50,615 nucleotides of DNA from Pseudomonas sp. IPO3778 (GTDB lineage: Bacteria; Pseudomonadota; Gammaproteobacteria; Pseudomonadales; Pseudomonadaceae): positions 1 to 50,615 of the forward strand of contig NZ_JACARC010000018.1 in NCBI RefSeq assembly GCF_013386825.1. The letters are read 5' to 3'. The translations under genes were made by a program, and so were the position numbers. Numbering within the stretch: position 1 is the stretch's first letter; every line of letters starts with the position of its first letter. The notes under the pieces were generated by a model, which was given only the letters and a program-made list of their open reading frames with translations, was not told the DNA's origin and did no database searches. Below are positions 1 through 7,528 of this stretch, piece after piece.

Positions 1-65
1 GCGAGGCACCGAGTGGTGGGGCAAGAGCGTTTTGCTTACTTTTGCGCTTTTCAAAAGTGAGCCGC

Positions 66-111
66 TGTAAGAGCGGAACCGTCAGCGGCCGTTACCTAAA
101 TAACGGATATG
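66..111 (+). repeat. Dispersed 46-nt repeat, left copy
   Basis: These 46 nt recur in inverted orientation at 50570-50615. By direct comparison 42 of 46 positions are identical, and the only difference is a 4-nt block (gtca here, ctag there) between two conserved arms of 15 and 27 nt. The flanking 1-65 has no coding content. The last arm contains an imperfect palindrome, gttacctaaataac. I read it as a dispersed intergenic repeat of the P. fluorescens group, and the window probably starts within it. Confidence 0.75.
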
Positions 112-121
112 CCCCCCAGCC

Positions 122-886
122 CTACTTCAAATTCCCACTCAAAAACTGCTGCAACCGCTCACTCTTCGGATTCCCCAGCACATCCTCCGGCGCGCCCTGT
201 TCCTCCACCAACCCCTTGTGCAAAAACAGCACCTGGCTCGAAACCTTCCGGGCAAAGCTCATCTCATGGGTCACCATGATCATCGTCCGGCCCTCCTCAG
301 CCAAACCCTGGATCACCTTCAACACCTCACCCACCAATTCCGGGTCCAGCGCCGAAGTCGGCTCATCAAACAGCATCACCTCCGGCTCCATCGCCAACGC
401 CCGGGCAATCGCAACCCGCTGCTGCTGACCACCCGACAAAAACGCCGGATACTGACCCGCCACCCGCGCCGGCAGCCCAACCTTGTCCAGATAACGGCGA
501 GCGCGGTCCTCGGCGTCCTTCTTGCTGCAGCCCAAGACCCGACGCGGCGCCATGGTGATGTTCTCCAGCACACTCATATGGCTCCACAAGTTGAAATGCT
601 GAAACACCATCGCCAACCGCGTACGCAAACGCTGCAACTCCGCGTCATCAGCCACGCGCATCCCGTGGCGGTCACTGACCATACGAATCTGCTGGCCATC
701 CAACGTCATGGCCCCGTCATTCGGCTGTTCAAGAAAGTTGATACACCGCAAAAAGGTGCTTTTGCCCGAGCCGCTGGCGCCGATCAAACTGATCACATCG
801 CCGGTCTTGGCCTTGAGCGAAACACCTTTGAGCACCTCATTGTCGCCATAGCTTTTATGCAGGCCTTCAACGGTCAATTTGTACAT
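122..886 (-). CDS. aotP: Arginine/ornithine ABC transporter ATPase AotP
   Basis: This 254-aa cytoplasmic ATPase energises import of basic amino acids through AotQ/AotM. It has Walker A (GASGSGKST, about residues 36-44), the signature LSGGQQQR (150-157) and Walker B MLFDEP (171-176). It belongs to the HisP/GlnQ family of polar amino-acid ATPases and has the usual length. The reading frame stays open further upstream, but I chose the ATG at 886 because homology begins at MYKL and the longer version would overlap aotO. It is the last gene of the five-gene minus-strand operon, 13 nt after aotO. In P. aeruginosa argR follows aotP; here the window ends first. Confidence 0.93.
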   Translation of the reverse strand: MYKLTVEGLHKSYGDNEVLKGVSLKAKTGDVISLIGASGSGKSTFLRCINFLEQPNDGAMTLDGQQIRMVSDRHGMRVADDAELQRLRTRLAMVFQHFNLWSHMSVLENITMAPRRVLGCSKKDAEDRARRYLDKVGLPARVAGQYPAFLSGGQQQRVAIARALAMEPEVMLFDEPTSALDPELVGEVLKVIQGLAEEGRTMIMVTHEMSFARKVSSQVLFLHKGLVEEQGAPEDVLGNPKSERLQQFLSGNLK

Positions 887-899
887 GGGGCGTGCATCC

Positions 900-2018
900 T
901 CAAGGCGAAAGTAGATAGCCGCTGCGATAGGCCTCAAGGCCTGCGACATGGGCGATAACCATCCCGGCAGTGGCCATGCGTCGCAGCGAGCGGGCGTAAA
1001 GCAGGCCGGCATTGCGGCAATGCACCGGCGTTACGCGGTCAGAAATGGGGTCGATGATTTCGGCAATCAGTTGCCCGGCTTCCAGGTATTCCCCGGGCAG
1101 TGCGCTGAACACCAGCAAGCCGCCCACGGGGGTAGCGATCGGCTCCACACCCGCCAGCGGTGTGGCCGGGTAGGGCAGTTCCGGCAATGGCGCAGGCTCG
1201 CCGCTGATCGCGCCGAAGTGAATCAGGTAGTCAATGATCGCCTGGCAGTCGAGGCTGGCCAGGCCATGATTCACATCACCTTGGCCGCGCAATTCGACGG
1301 TCACCGAAAAACTGCCCATCGGAATCGGGAAGCGCTCGCCAAACCGTTGCTGCAGTTGCCACCACACCAGGGTGAAACACTCATCGAACGACTGCCCGCC
1401 GGAGTCGGTGGCCAACAGGCTGGCTTCCGACCCGATATAGCGCGCCAACGGCTCAACCTTTGGCCACGCTTCGGGGGTGGTGTACAGGTGCGCCACGGCT
1501 TCGAAGTCGCAGTGCAGGTCCAGCACCATGTCGGCGTCGCACGCCAGGCGTTGCAGCGTCAGGCGCTGGGACTCCAGTTGCGTAACCGGTTCTTGCGCCG
1601 CCAGGGCCAGGGTCAGGGCGTCGCGGATCAACTCCACGTTGTGCTGCGGGTCATCCCCCAGCAGGCCTTCGACCTGATGGCCGACTTCGCCGCTCAGGTC
1701 GACAAACAGGCGATTGAAGTTCTGCCCGCTTTCCAACTCGTAGCGGCCCAGGGGGATGTCCATCAACACCTGTTCCAGGCCGGTCGGGTTGGCGATGGGC
1801 ACCAGCACGACCTCGCTGCGCAGGCGGCCGGCGGCGGCCAGTTGCGCCAGGCGTGCCTTCAAGTGCCAGGCCACCAACATGCCCGGCAACTCGTCGGCAT
1901 GCAGCGACGACTGGATGTAGATCTTGCCTTCGGCCTGTTCCGGCCCGAAGTGGAAGCTGTGGATCTGCCGCGCCGTGCCCGGCACCGGCGCCACAAGTGG
2001 ATGAATCTGATGACGCAT
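900..2018 (-). CDS. aotO: AotO, succinylglutamate desuccinylase/aspartoacylase family protein
   Basis: This 372-aa protein has the M14-like zinc carboxypeptidase fold of AstE/AspA. The expected zinc ligands are visible: H40 and E43 in LHADE, and H169 in VLDLHCDFE. The C-terminal part (about 270-340) resembles the biotinyl-like beta domain of this family, including GEYLEAGQLIAEI. It lies between the permease and ATPase genes of the aot operon, the same place as aotO in P. aeruginosa. Family members cleave N-acyl amino acids, so a deacylase acting on imported arginine or ornithine derivatives is plausible, but the substrate is not known from sequence. Stop-to-start gaps are 9 nt upstream and 13 nt downstream. 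Confidence 0.85.
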   Translation of the reverse strand: MRHQIHPLVAPVPGTARQIHSFHFGPEQAEGKIYIQSSLHADELPGMLVAWHLKARLAQLAAAGRLRSEVVLVPIANPTGLEQVLMDIPLGRYELESGQNFNRLFVDLSGEVGHQVEGLLGDDPQHNVELIRDALTLALAAQEPVTQLESQRLTLQRLACDADMVLDLHCDFEAVAHLYTTPEAWPKVEPLARYIGSEASLLATDSGGQSFDECFTLVWWQLQQRFGERFPIPMGSFSVTVELRGQGDVNHGLASLDCQAIIDYLIHFGAISGEPAPLPELPYPATPLAGVEPIATPVGGLLVFSALPGEYLEAGQLIAEIIDPISDRVTPVHCRNAGLLYARSLRRMATAGMVIAHVAGLEAYRSGYLLSP

Positions 2019-2027
2019 GAAGGCTCC

Positions 2028-2738
2028 TTAATGGCTGGGCCCGAGAAAGGCCAGCCAGCGGCGCTCCGCCAGACGAAACAGACCGACCAGGGCAAAGGTC
2101 ACGGTCAGGTAGATCAGCGCAGCGATACCGAATGATTGAAACGTCATGTAGGTGGCCGAGTTGGCGTCCCGGGCGACTTTCAGGATATCCGGGATCGTCG
2201 CGGTGAAGGCCACCGTCGTCGAGTGCAGCATCAGGATGACTTCATTACTGTAGTACGGCAGCGAGCGACGCAGGGCCGACGGCATGATCACGTAGGCGTA
2301 CAACTTCCAGCCGCTCAGGCCGTAGGCTTTCGCCGCTTCCACTTCGCCGTGGGCCATGCTGCGGATTGCCCCGGCAAAAATCTCCGTGGTGTAGGCGCAG
2401 GTGTTGAGGGCGAAGGCGAGAATCGTGCAGTTCATCGCATCACGAAAGAACGCATCCAGCACCGGCTGCGCGCGAACCGCCGCGATGCTGTAGATCCCGG
2501 TGTAGCAAATCAGCAATTGGATATACAGCGGCGTGCCGCGAAACAGGTAGGTGTAGAACTGCACCGGCCAGCGCACCCAACGATTGGGTGAAACCCGGGC
2601 GATGGACAGCGGAATGGAGACCAGGAAGCCGATGAAGATTGAGGCACTGAGCAGCCACATCGTCATGGCCAGGCCGGTAATGTGTTGGCCGTCGCTATAA
2701 AGGAAGGGGCGCCAGTATTGCTGAATAAGCTCGATCAT
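2028..2738 (-). CDS. aotM: Arginine/ornithine ABC transporter permease AotM
   Basis: This 236-aa inner-membrane permease of the HisM type (HisMQ family) has several hydrophobic segments and the EAA loop around GEVEAAKAYGLSGW. It forms the membrane channel together with AotQ. The ATG at 2738 (MIELIQQ) is chosen over an upstream extension because it gives the classical 4-nt ATGA overlap with the stop of aotQ, which suggests translational coupling. Length is normal for the family. Substrate specificity is inferred from synteny with aotJQMOP rather than from the permease sequence. Confidence 0.92.
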   Translation of the reverse strand: MIELIQQYWRPFLYSDGQHITGLAMTMWLLSASIFIGFLVSIPLSIARVSPNRWVRWPVQFYTYLFRGTPLYIQLLICYTGIYSIAAVRAQPVLDAFFRDAMNCTILAFALNTCAYTTEIFAGAIRSMAHGEVEAAKAYGLSGWKLYAYVIMPSALRRSLPYYSNEVILMLHSTTVAFTATIPDILKVARDANSATYMTFQSFGIAALIYLTVTFALVGLFRLAERRWLAFLGPSH

Positions 2739-3463
2739 CGCACGGCCTCCCGGGAGCCTGCGGAGTAGCGCCGTTCCAGGTAACGCAGGACGACGTTGGA
2801 CGCGCTGGTGATCAGCAGGTAGATAAACGCCGCGATCACGAGGAAATAGAACAGCTGATAGGTGCTTTTGCCCGCATCCTGCGCGGCCTTGACCAGGTCC
2901 GCCAGGCCGATGATCGACACCAGTGCCGTGGCTTTGAGCATCACACACCAGTTGTTGTTAATGCCCGGCAGGGCGAAGCGCATCATCTGCGGGAAGGTCA
3001 CGAAACGAAACCGCTGGCCGCGCGTAAGCCCGTAGGCCGTGGCGGCCTCCAATTGGCCACGGGGCACGGCGAGGATCGCGCCGCGAAAGGTCTCGGTGAA
3101 ATACGCACCGTAGATAAAGCCCAGGGTGATCACCCCGGCGCTGAATGGGTCGATCTCGATGTAGTCCCATTCCATAAAGTCGGTAAAGCCAGTCAGCCAG
3201 ATTTGCAGGCTGTAGAAAATCAGCAGCATCAGCACCAGGTCAGGCACGCCGCGAATCAAGGTGGTGTAGATCTGCGCGGGAATCCGCACGAACGACAGGC
3301 TGGAGAGTTTGGCGGTGGCGCCGAGCAGGCCCAGCAACACGCTGACGGCCAGGGAGAACACCGACAACTTGACGGTCATCCAGGTGCCTTGCAGCAACAG
3401 CGGGCCGAAACCCTTCAAGCTAAAGGCACTGAGCCCCAGGGTTTGCAAAAGATCTTCGAACAT
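2735..3463 (-). CDS. aotQ: Arginine/ornithine ABC transporter permease AotQ
   Basis: This 242-aa HisQ-type inner-membrane permease has a hydrophobic N-terminal helix, a central EAA-type loop (GQLEAATAYGLTRGQ) and a C-terminal membrane segment. It pairs with AotM, whose start codon overlaps this stop by 4 nt. It follows aotJ after a 57-nt gap that contains a strong hairpin (3490-3512), so expression is probably lower than that of the binding protein. Confidence 0.92.
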   Translation of the reverse strand: MFEDLLQTLGLSAFSLKGFGPLLLQGTWMTVKLSVFSLAVSVLLGLLGATAKLSSLSFVRIPAQIYTTLIRGVPDLVLMLLIFYSLQIWLTGFTDFMEWDYIEIDPFSAGVITLGFIYGAYFTETFRGAILAVPRGQLEAATAYGLTRGQRFRFVTFPQMMRFALPGINNNWCVMLKATALVSIIGLADLVKAAQDAGKSTYQLFYFLVIAAFIYLLITSASNVVLRYLERRYSAGSREAVR

Positions 3464-3483
3464 AAATCAGGACCTATGGCGAT

Positions 3484-3512
3484 AAAAAAGCGCCCCTCCA
3501 GAGGAAGGGCGC
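3484..3512 (-). terminator. Intercistronic hairpin with U-tract after aotJ
   Basis: On the minus strand a 10-bp stem with one mismatch (arms 3490-3499 and 3503-3512, 3-nt loop) is followed directly by six T residues (3484-3489). It begins 8 nt after the aotJ stop. This is the form of an intrinsic terminator, and between a binding-protein gene and its permease genes it probably works as a partial terminator or mRNA stabiliser. Confidence 0.75.
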
Positions 3513-3520
3513 CCCAGGCA

Positions 3521-4300
3521 TTATTTGCCGCTGTACAGGTTCAGATCGCCAAAGTGTTTCTTCTGGATGGTGGCGTAGGTGCCATCATCGTGTAACGCTT
3601 TGATACCTTTATCCAACAAGGCCTTGAGGTCTTTGTTACCTTTTTTGATACCGACCGCAGTTTTGGACGGCAGCAATGGATCGTCGATGGCCTTGCTGAC
3701 TTCGTAGTCAGCGCCGGCTGGCGACTTCAAAAAGCCCAGTTCGGCTTGCAGCATGTCCTGTACGGAAGCGTCCAGGCGGCCGGAAGTCAGGTCGGCATAC
3801 ACCTGGTCCTGGTTGGCATAGGCCTTGGTGGTCACACCGGCTTTGTCCAGTACGGCCTTGGCGTAGGCTTCCTGGATGGTGCCTTGCTCGTAGCCCACGG
3901 TTTTGCCCTTGAGGGACTCAGGCGTGGAGTAGTTCGCGCCCTTTTTGAACACCAGGGACGTCGGGCCGGAGAACAGCTCGTTGGAGAAGTCGATCGCCTT
4001 TTCACGGGCTTCGGTCACGGTCATCGAGGAAATCACGCCATCAAACTTGTTGGCATTGAGGCCTGGAATCATGCCGTCGAAATCACTTTCGACCCACTTG
4101 CACTTGACCTTCAGCTCGGCACAGATGGCATTGCCCAGGTCGATATCGAAGCCCACCAGGCTACCGTCAGCGGCTTTTGACTCAAACGGCGCGTAGGACG
4201 GATCGACACCAAAACGCAATTCCTTGTATTCCTTGGCCAGCGCAGAACCTGCGGCCATGCACAGAGCCAGTGCAGAAAGGGTCAGCAATGCTTTTTTCAT
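3521..4300 (-). CDS. aotJ: Arginine/ornithine-binding periplasmic protein AotJ
   Basis: This 259-aa family 3 solute-binding protein (HisJ/ArgT type) captures basic amino acids in the periplasm for AotQMP. A signal peptide is visible at 1-22 (MKKALLTLSALAL..., cut after ALA). The mature part carries the family motif FDGVISSMTVTEAREK and the YAPFE ligand-cleft motif. The ATG at 4300 has an AGGGA element at a suitable distance; an upstream in-frame start at 4321 would spoil the signal peptide. It is the first gene of the operon and is followed by a hairpin. Confidence 0.93.
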   Translation of the reverse strand: MKKALLTLSALALCMAAGSALAKEYKELRFGVDPSYAPFESKAADGSLVGFDIDLGNAICAELKVKCKWVESDFDGMIPGLNANKFDGVISSMTVTEAREKAIDFSNELFSGPTSLVFKKGANYSTPESLKGKTVGYEQGTIQEAYAKAVLDKAGVTTKAYANQDQVYADLTSGRLDASVQDMLQAELGFLKSPAGADYEVSKAIDDPLLPSKTAVGIKKGNKDLKALLDKGIKALHDDGTYATIQKKHFGDLNLYSGK

Positions 4301-4510
4301 TATGTAATCCCTGGAAACCAAGATAAGCGCTTGTGGCGCGGTTAGGACTGTTACTGAACGGTGTCAGACCGAACTCAAGTAGCAATTTCTGCACCATAGT
4401 TCCGAATGGTCGTTTTAAAAGGTGAGATTAAGGAGTTTAGTCGACAGGAAATGCCCGAAAATGGGCATTGATAAATCCATGCATCATTTTGAGGCGTGTG
4501 AAGTTTTCAA
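4301..4510 (-). promoter_or_regulatory. Probable aot operon promoter/leader region
   Basis: This 210-nt stretch is the only space for the aot promoter. On the minus strand it holds a TGTCG half-site (4442-4446) resembling the P. aeruginosa ArgR half-site TGTCGC, and a small hairpin with 7-bp arms (4450-4456 and 4463-4469). ArgR control is known for the P. aeruginosa operon; here it is only inferred. I could not assign -35 and -10 boxes with confidence. The rest of the 360-nt gap up to the ligase stop is mainly a repeat. Confidence 0.3.
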
Positions 4511-4634
4511 ATGAGGGGGCGGGCTTGCTGTGGTGAGGGGGCTTGTCCCCCGTCGGGTTCACCACAGATTGATGGGGCTGCTTCGCAGCCCAACGCGGGG
4601 CAAGCCCGCTCGCCACAGCAAACCCGCTCCCACA
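4511..4634. repeat. Long palindromic intergenic repeat, class A copy 1
   Basis: This copy nearly matches 7376-7498. Its outer arms (gggcttgctgtgg and its near-complement) enclose inner hairpins such as gggggcttgtccccc and gggctgcttcgcagccc. It lies between the ligase gene and aotJ and has no coding content. Confidence 0.8.
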
Positions 4635-4660
4635 TTGATCGGTGGCGTTTGTGAGAGGTG

Positions 4661-6295
4661 TCAGGCCAGTAAATCCTGCAGGGTCGCCAGGTTGTCGGCC
4701 TCCTCGACGGACTTGTCCTGGCGCCAGCGCAACATCCTCGGGAAACGCACGGCAATCCCGCTCTTATGCCGCTTGGACAGGGCAATGCCTTCGAAGCCCA
4801 GCTCAAACACCAGGCTTGGGGTAACACTGCTCACCGGGCCGAATTTTTCCACGGTGGTCTTGCGGATAATCCCGTCGACCTTGCGCATTTCTTCATCGGT
4901 CAGCCCCGAATACGCCTTGGCGAACGGCACCAGCGTACGTTCGCCGCCCGGCGGGCCGTCCCACACGGCGAAGGTGTAGTCGCTGTACAGGCTGGCGCGC
5001 CGGCCATGGCCACGTTGGGCGTAGATCAACACCGCGTCGACGCTGAACGGGTCGACTTTCCACTTCCACCACACGCCCATGTCCTTGGTCCGGCCCACCC
5101 CGTAAAGGCCATCCCGCGCCTTGAGCATCATGCCTTCCACCCCCAGGCTGCGGGACGCTTCGCGCTGCTGCGCCAATGCCTGCCAGCTGGCGCCGGTCAG
5201 CACTGGCGAAGCTCGTAACGCGGGCTGGTCGCAGTCGGCAATCACCTGCTCCAGTTGTGCCCGGCGCTCGGCCTGGGTGTGGTTGCGCCAGTCTTCGCCG
5301 TGGTGTTCCAGCAGGTCGTAGGCCAGCACCGCGACCGGGGCGTCCTCGAGGATTTTCTTGCCCAGGGTTTTGCGGCCGATGCGTTGTTGCAGCAGGGCGA
5401 AGGGTTGTACCGAGCCTTTCCACACCACGATTTCCCCGTCGATCACCGTGCCATCAGGCAGGCCGTGTACCAGGTCGTGCAGCTCCGGGAAGCGATCGGT
5501 GACCAGTTCTTCGCCCCGTGACCAGATCCACAGGCGGCCTTCGCGCTTGACCAGTTGCGCGCGGATGCCGTCCCACTTCCATTCCACCTGCCAGTCAGCG
5601 GGGGCGCCGAGCAGGGCATCGAATTGCTCCACCGGTTGGGCCAGGGCATGGGCAAGAAAAAACGGATAAGGCTGCCCACCACGTTGGGCGTGTTCGTCGG
5701 ACGATTCGGCGGCAATCAGCTTCAAATAGCCTTCGGCCGTCGGGCGATTGGACAGGTCGGTGTAGCCCACCAGACGCTGGGCCACCCGCTTGCTGTCCAG
5801 CTCCGCCATCGCGGCGAGGGCTCGGGTGACGAGCAGCTTCGACACGCCGACCCGGAAACTGCCGGTGATCAGCTTGATGCACAGCATCAGGCTCGGTTGA
5901 TCCAGTTGTGCCCATAAGGCGGGCAGGCGCTCGGCCAATGCTTCGGGCGGCAAGCCACGCAGGGGCAGGAGTTTTTCTTCCAGCCACACCGCCAAACCGT
6001 CGTCCGAGGTGTGGGGCGATTCCGGTAACAGCAGGGAAATGGTTTCCGCCAGGTCGCCTACCGACTGATAACTCTCTTCGAACAACCACGGCTCAATGCC
6101 GGCGGCGGCGGTCGCCATGTCCCGCAGCAATCGTGAGGGCACCAGTTGCCGGGGCCGCCCTCCGGATAAAAAGTACACCGCCCACGCGGCATCTTGCGCC
6201 GGCGCCTGGAGAAAATAGGCCTGCAGCGCGGCAAGCTTGGCGTTGCTGGAGGTGGTGGCGTCGAGGTTGGCGTACAGCTCGGCGAAGGCTTTCAT
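4661..6295 (-). CDS. ATP-dependent DNA ligase (Lhr/Exo/MPE-associated type)
   Basis: This 544-aa ligase seals nicks using ATP in DNA damage repair. An N-terminal DNA-binding domain covers roughly 1-220. The nucleotidyltransferase core follows with motif I EWKWDGIRAQ (adenylated Lys K240), VIDGEIV (motif III), EGMMLKA (motif IV) and WWKWKVDP (motif V), then a C-terminal OB domain. Length and motifs fit the bacterial ligase encoded with an MBL exonuclease, Lhr helicase and MPE endonuclease (studied in P. putida, and called cisplatin-damage-response ligase in some databases). It overlaps the exonuclease gene by 4 nt. The helicase and endonuclease genes are absent from this locus. Confidence 0.92.
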   Translation of the reverse strand: MKAFAELYANLDATTSSNAKLAALQAYFLQAPAQDAAWAVYFLSGGRPRQLVPSRLLRDMATAAAGIEPWLFEESYQSVGDLAETISLLLPESPHTSDDGLAVWLEEKLLPLRGLPPEALAERLPALWAQLDQPSLMLCIKLITGSFRVGVSKLLVTRALAAMAELDSKRVAQRLVGYTDLSNRPTAEGYLKLIAAESSDEHAQRGGQPYPFFLAHALAQPVEQFDALLGAPADWQVEWKWDGIRAQLVKREGRLWIWSRGEELVTDRFPELHDLVHGLPDGTVIDGEIVVWKGSVQPFALLQQRIGRKTLGKKILEDAPVAVLAYDLLEHHGEDWRNHTQAERRAQLEQVIADCDQPALRASPVLTGASWQALAQQREASRSLGVEGMMLKARDGLYGVGRTKDMGVWWKWKVDPFSVDAVLIYAQRGHGRRASLYSDYTFAVWDGPPGGERTLVPFAKAYSGLTDEEMRKVDGIIRKTTVEKFGPVSSVTPSLVFELGFEGIALSKRHKSGIAVRFPRMLRWRQDKSVEEADNLATLQDLLA

Positions 6296-7296
6296 GACGC
6301 CACTTCCTCTTCGTCATCGCCGTATTCGGTGGTGAATCCCTGGGCATCCAGGCCTTGTTCCCGCAGGTGCCGGACCAATACGCCCACGGAACCGTGGGTG
6401 ACCATCACCCGCTCGGCGCCGGTTTGCTCAATGGCCCACAACAGGCCGGGCCAATCGGCGTGGTCTGAAAGCACAAAGCCGCGGTCCACCCCGCGTCGCC
6501 GCCGGGCACCGCGCAAGCGCATCCAGCCGCTGGCGAAGGCGTCGCTGTAATCGCCGAAACGGCGCATCCAGGTACTGCCGCCGGCCGAGGGCGGGGCGAT
6601 GATCAGGGCTTGGCGGAGCAAGGGGTCGGTCTTTTTGAAATCACCGGCGTAGAGGGTTTCGGGGATATAGATGCCGGCTTCGCGGTACACCCGGTTCAGG
6701 GGGTCGACCGCGCCATGGCTGAGGATCGGGCCGATACTGGCGTCGATGCCGTGGAGGATTCGCTGAGCCTTGCCGAAGGAATAACAGAACAACACGCTGG
6801 CTTTGCCGGCGGCGATATTGGCCTGCCACCAATCGTTGATCCCGGCAAAAATCTGCGCCTGGGGCTGCCAGCGGTAGATCGGCAGGCCGAAGGTCGATTC
6901 GGTAATAAAGGTATGGCAGCGCACCGGCTCGAACGGCGCACAGGTGCCGTCGGGCTCCACTTTATAGTCACCGGAGGCCACCCAGACTTCGCCCTGGTAT
7001 TCCAAACGCACCTGGGCCGAACCGAGCACGTGGCCAGCCGGATGGAAACTCACGTTGACGCCGTGGTGGCGCAGGGTTTCACCGTAGGCCAGGGTTTGCA
7101 GGTTGATGCCCTGGCCCAGGCGCGAACGCAGGATGCCTTCGCCGGGGGCCGCGGCCAGGTAATGCTGGTTGCCGGTGCGGGCGTGATCGCCGTGGGCGTG
7201 GGTGATCACCGAGCGCTCCACCGGGCGCCAGGGATCGATGTAGAAATCCCCGGCGGGGCAGTAGAGGCCTTCGGGCCGGGCGATAACAAGGTCCAT
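6292..7296 (-). CDS. Ligase-associated DNA exonuclease (metallo-beta-lactamase/beta-CASP fold)
   Basis: This 334-aa protein resembles mRNA 3'-end processing nucleases. It has the two-metal motif THAHGDHART (residues 32-41), HPAGHVLGSAQV (motif 3) and FVLSDHADW (motif 4). Homologues encoded with the ATP-dependent ligase act as DNA exonucleases, as shown for the P. putida Exo protein. It is the first gene of the pair; its TGA overlaps the ligase ATG by 4 nt, so the two are translationally coupled. The ribosome-binding site is weak. No LexA-like box was noticed upstream. Confidence 0.9.
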   Translation of the reverse strand: MDLVIARPEGLYCPAGDFYIDPWRPVERSVITHAHGDHARTGNQHYLAAAPGEGILRSRLGQGINLQTLAYGETLRHHGVNVSFHPAGHVLGSAQVRLEYQGEVWVASGDYKVEPDGTCAPFEPVRCHTFITESTFGLPIYRWQPQAQIFAGINDWWQANIAAGKASVLFCYSFGKAQRILHGIDASIGPILSHGAVDPLNRVYREAGIYIPETLYAGDFKKTDPLLRQALIIAPPSAGGSTWMRRFGDYSDAFASGWMRLRGARRRRGVDRGFVLSDHADWPGLLWAIEQTGAERVMVTHGSVGVLVRHLREQGLDAQGFTTEYGDDEEEVAS

Positions 7297-7375
7297 GGGC
7301 GTGCCGGGGAGGTGGGCTTGTTAGTTATGAGGCGGGGATGAGCGGAGAAGTTCTATCGGAATGTATGCAGTCAAA

Positions 7376-7498
7376 TGTGGGAGCGGGCTTGCTGTGGTGA
7401 GGGGGCTTGTCCCCCGTCGGGTTCACCCCAGATGGATGGGGCTGCTTCGCAGCCCAACGCAGGGCAAGCCCGCTCACCACAGCAAGCCCGCTCCCACA
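7376..7498. repeat. Long palindromic intergenic repeat, class A copy 2
   Basis: This is almost the same sequence and length as 4511-4634. It begins tgtgggagcgggcttgct and ends with the complementary arm, with the same two inner hairpins. It separates the stop of the QuiP-like gene from the start of the exonuclease gene. Confidence 0.85.
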
Positions 7499-7528
7499 GT
7501 TTGATTCGGTTTTGTCAGGTATATCGGG

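Noticed and set aside
4511..7498. Repeated palindromes considered as a CRISPR array
   Set aside because: Copies are kilobases apart with genes between them, no regular spacers, and no cas genes.
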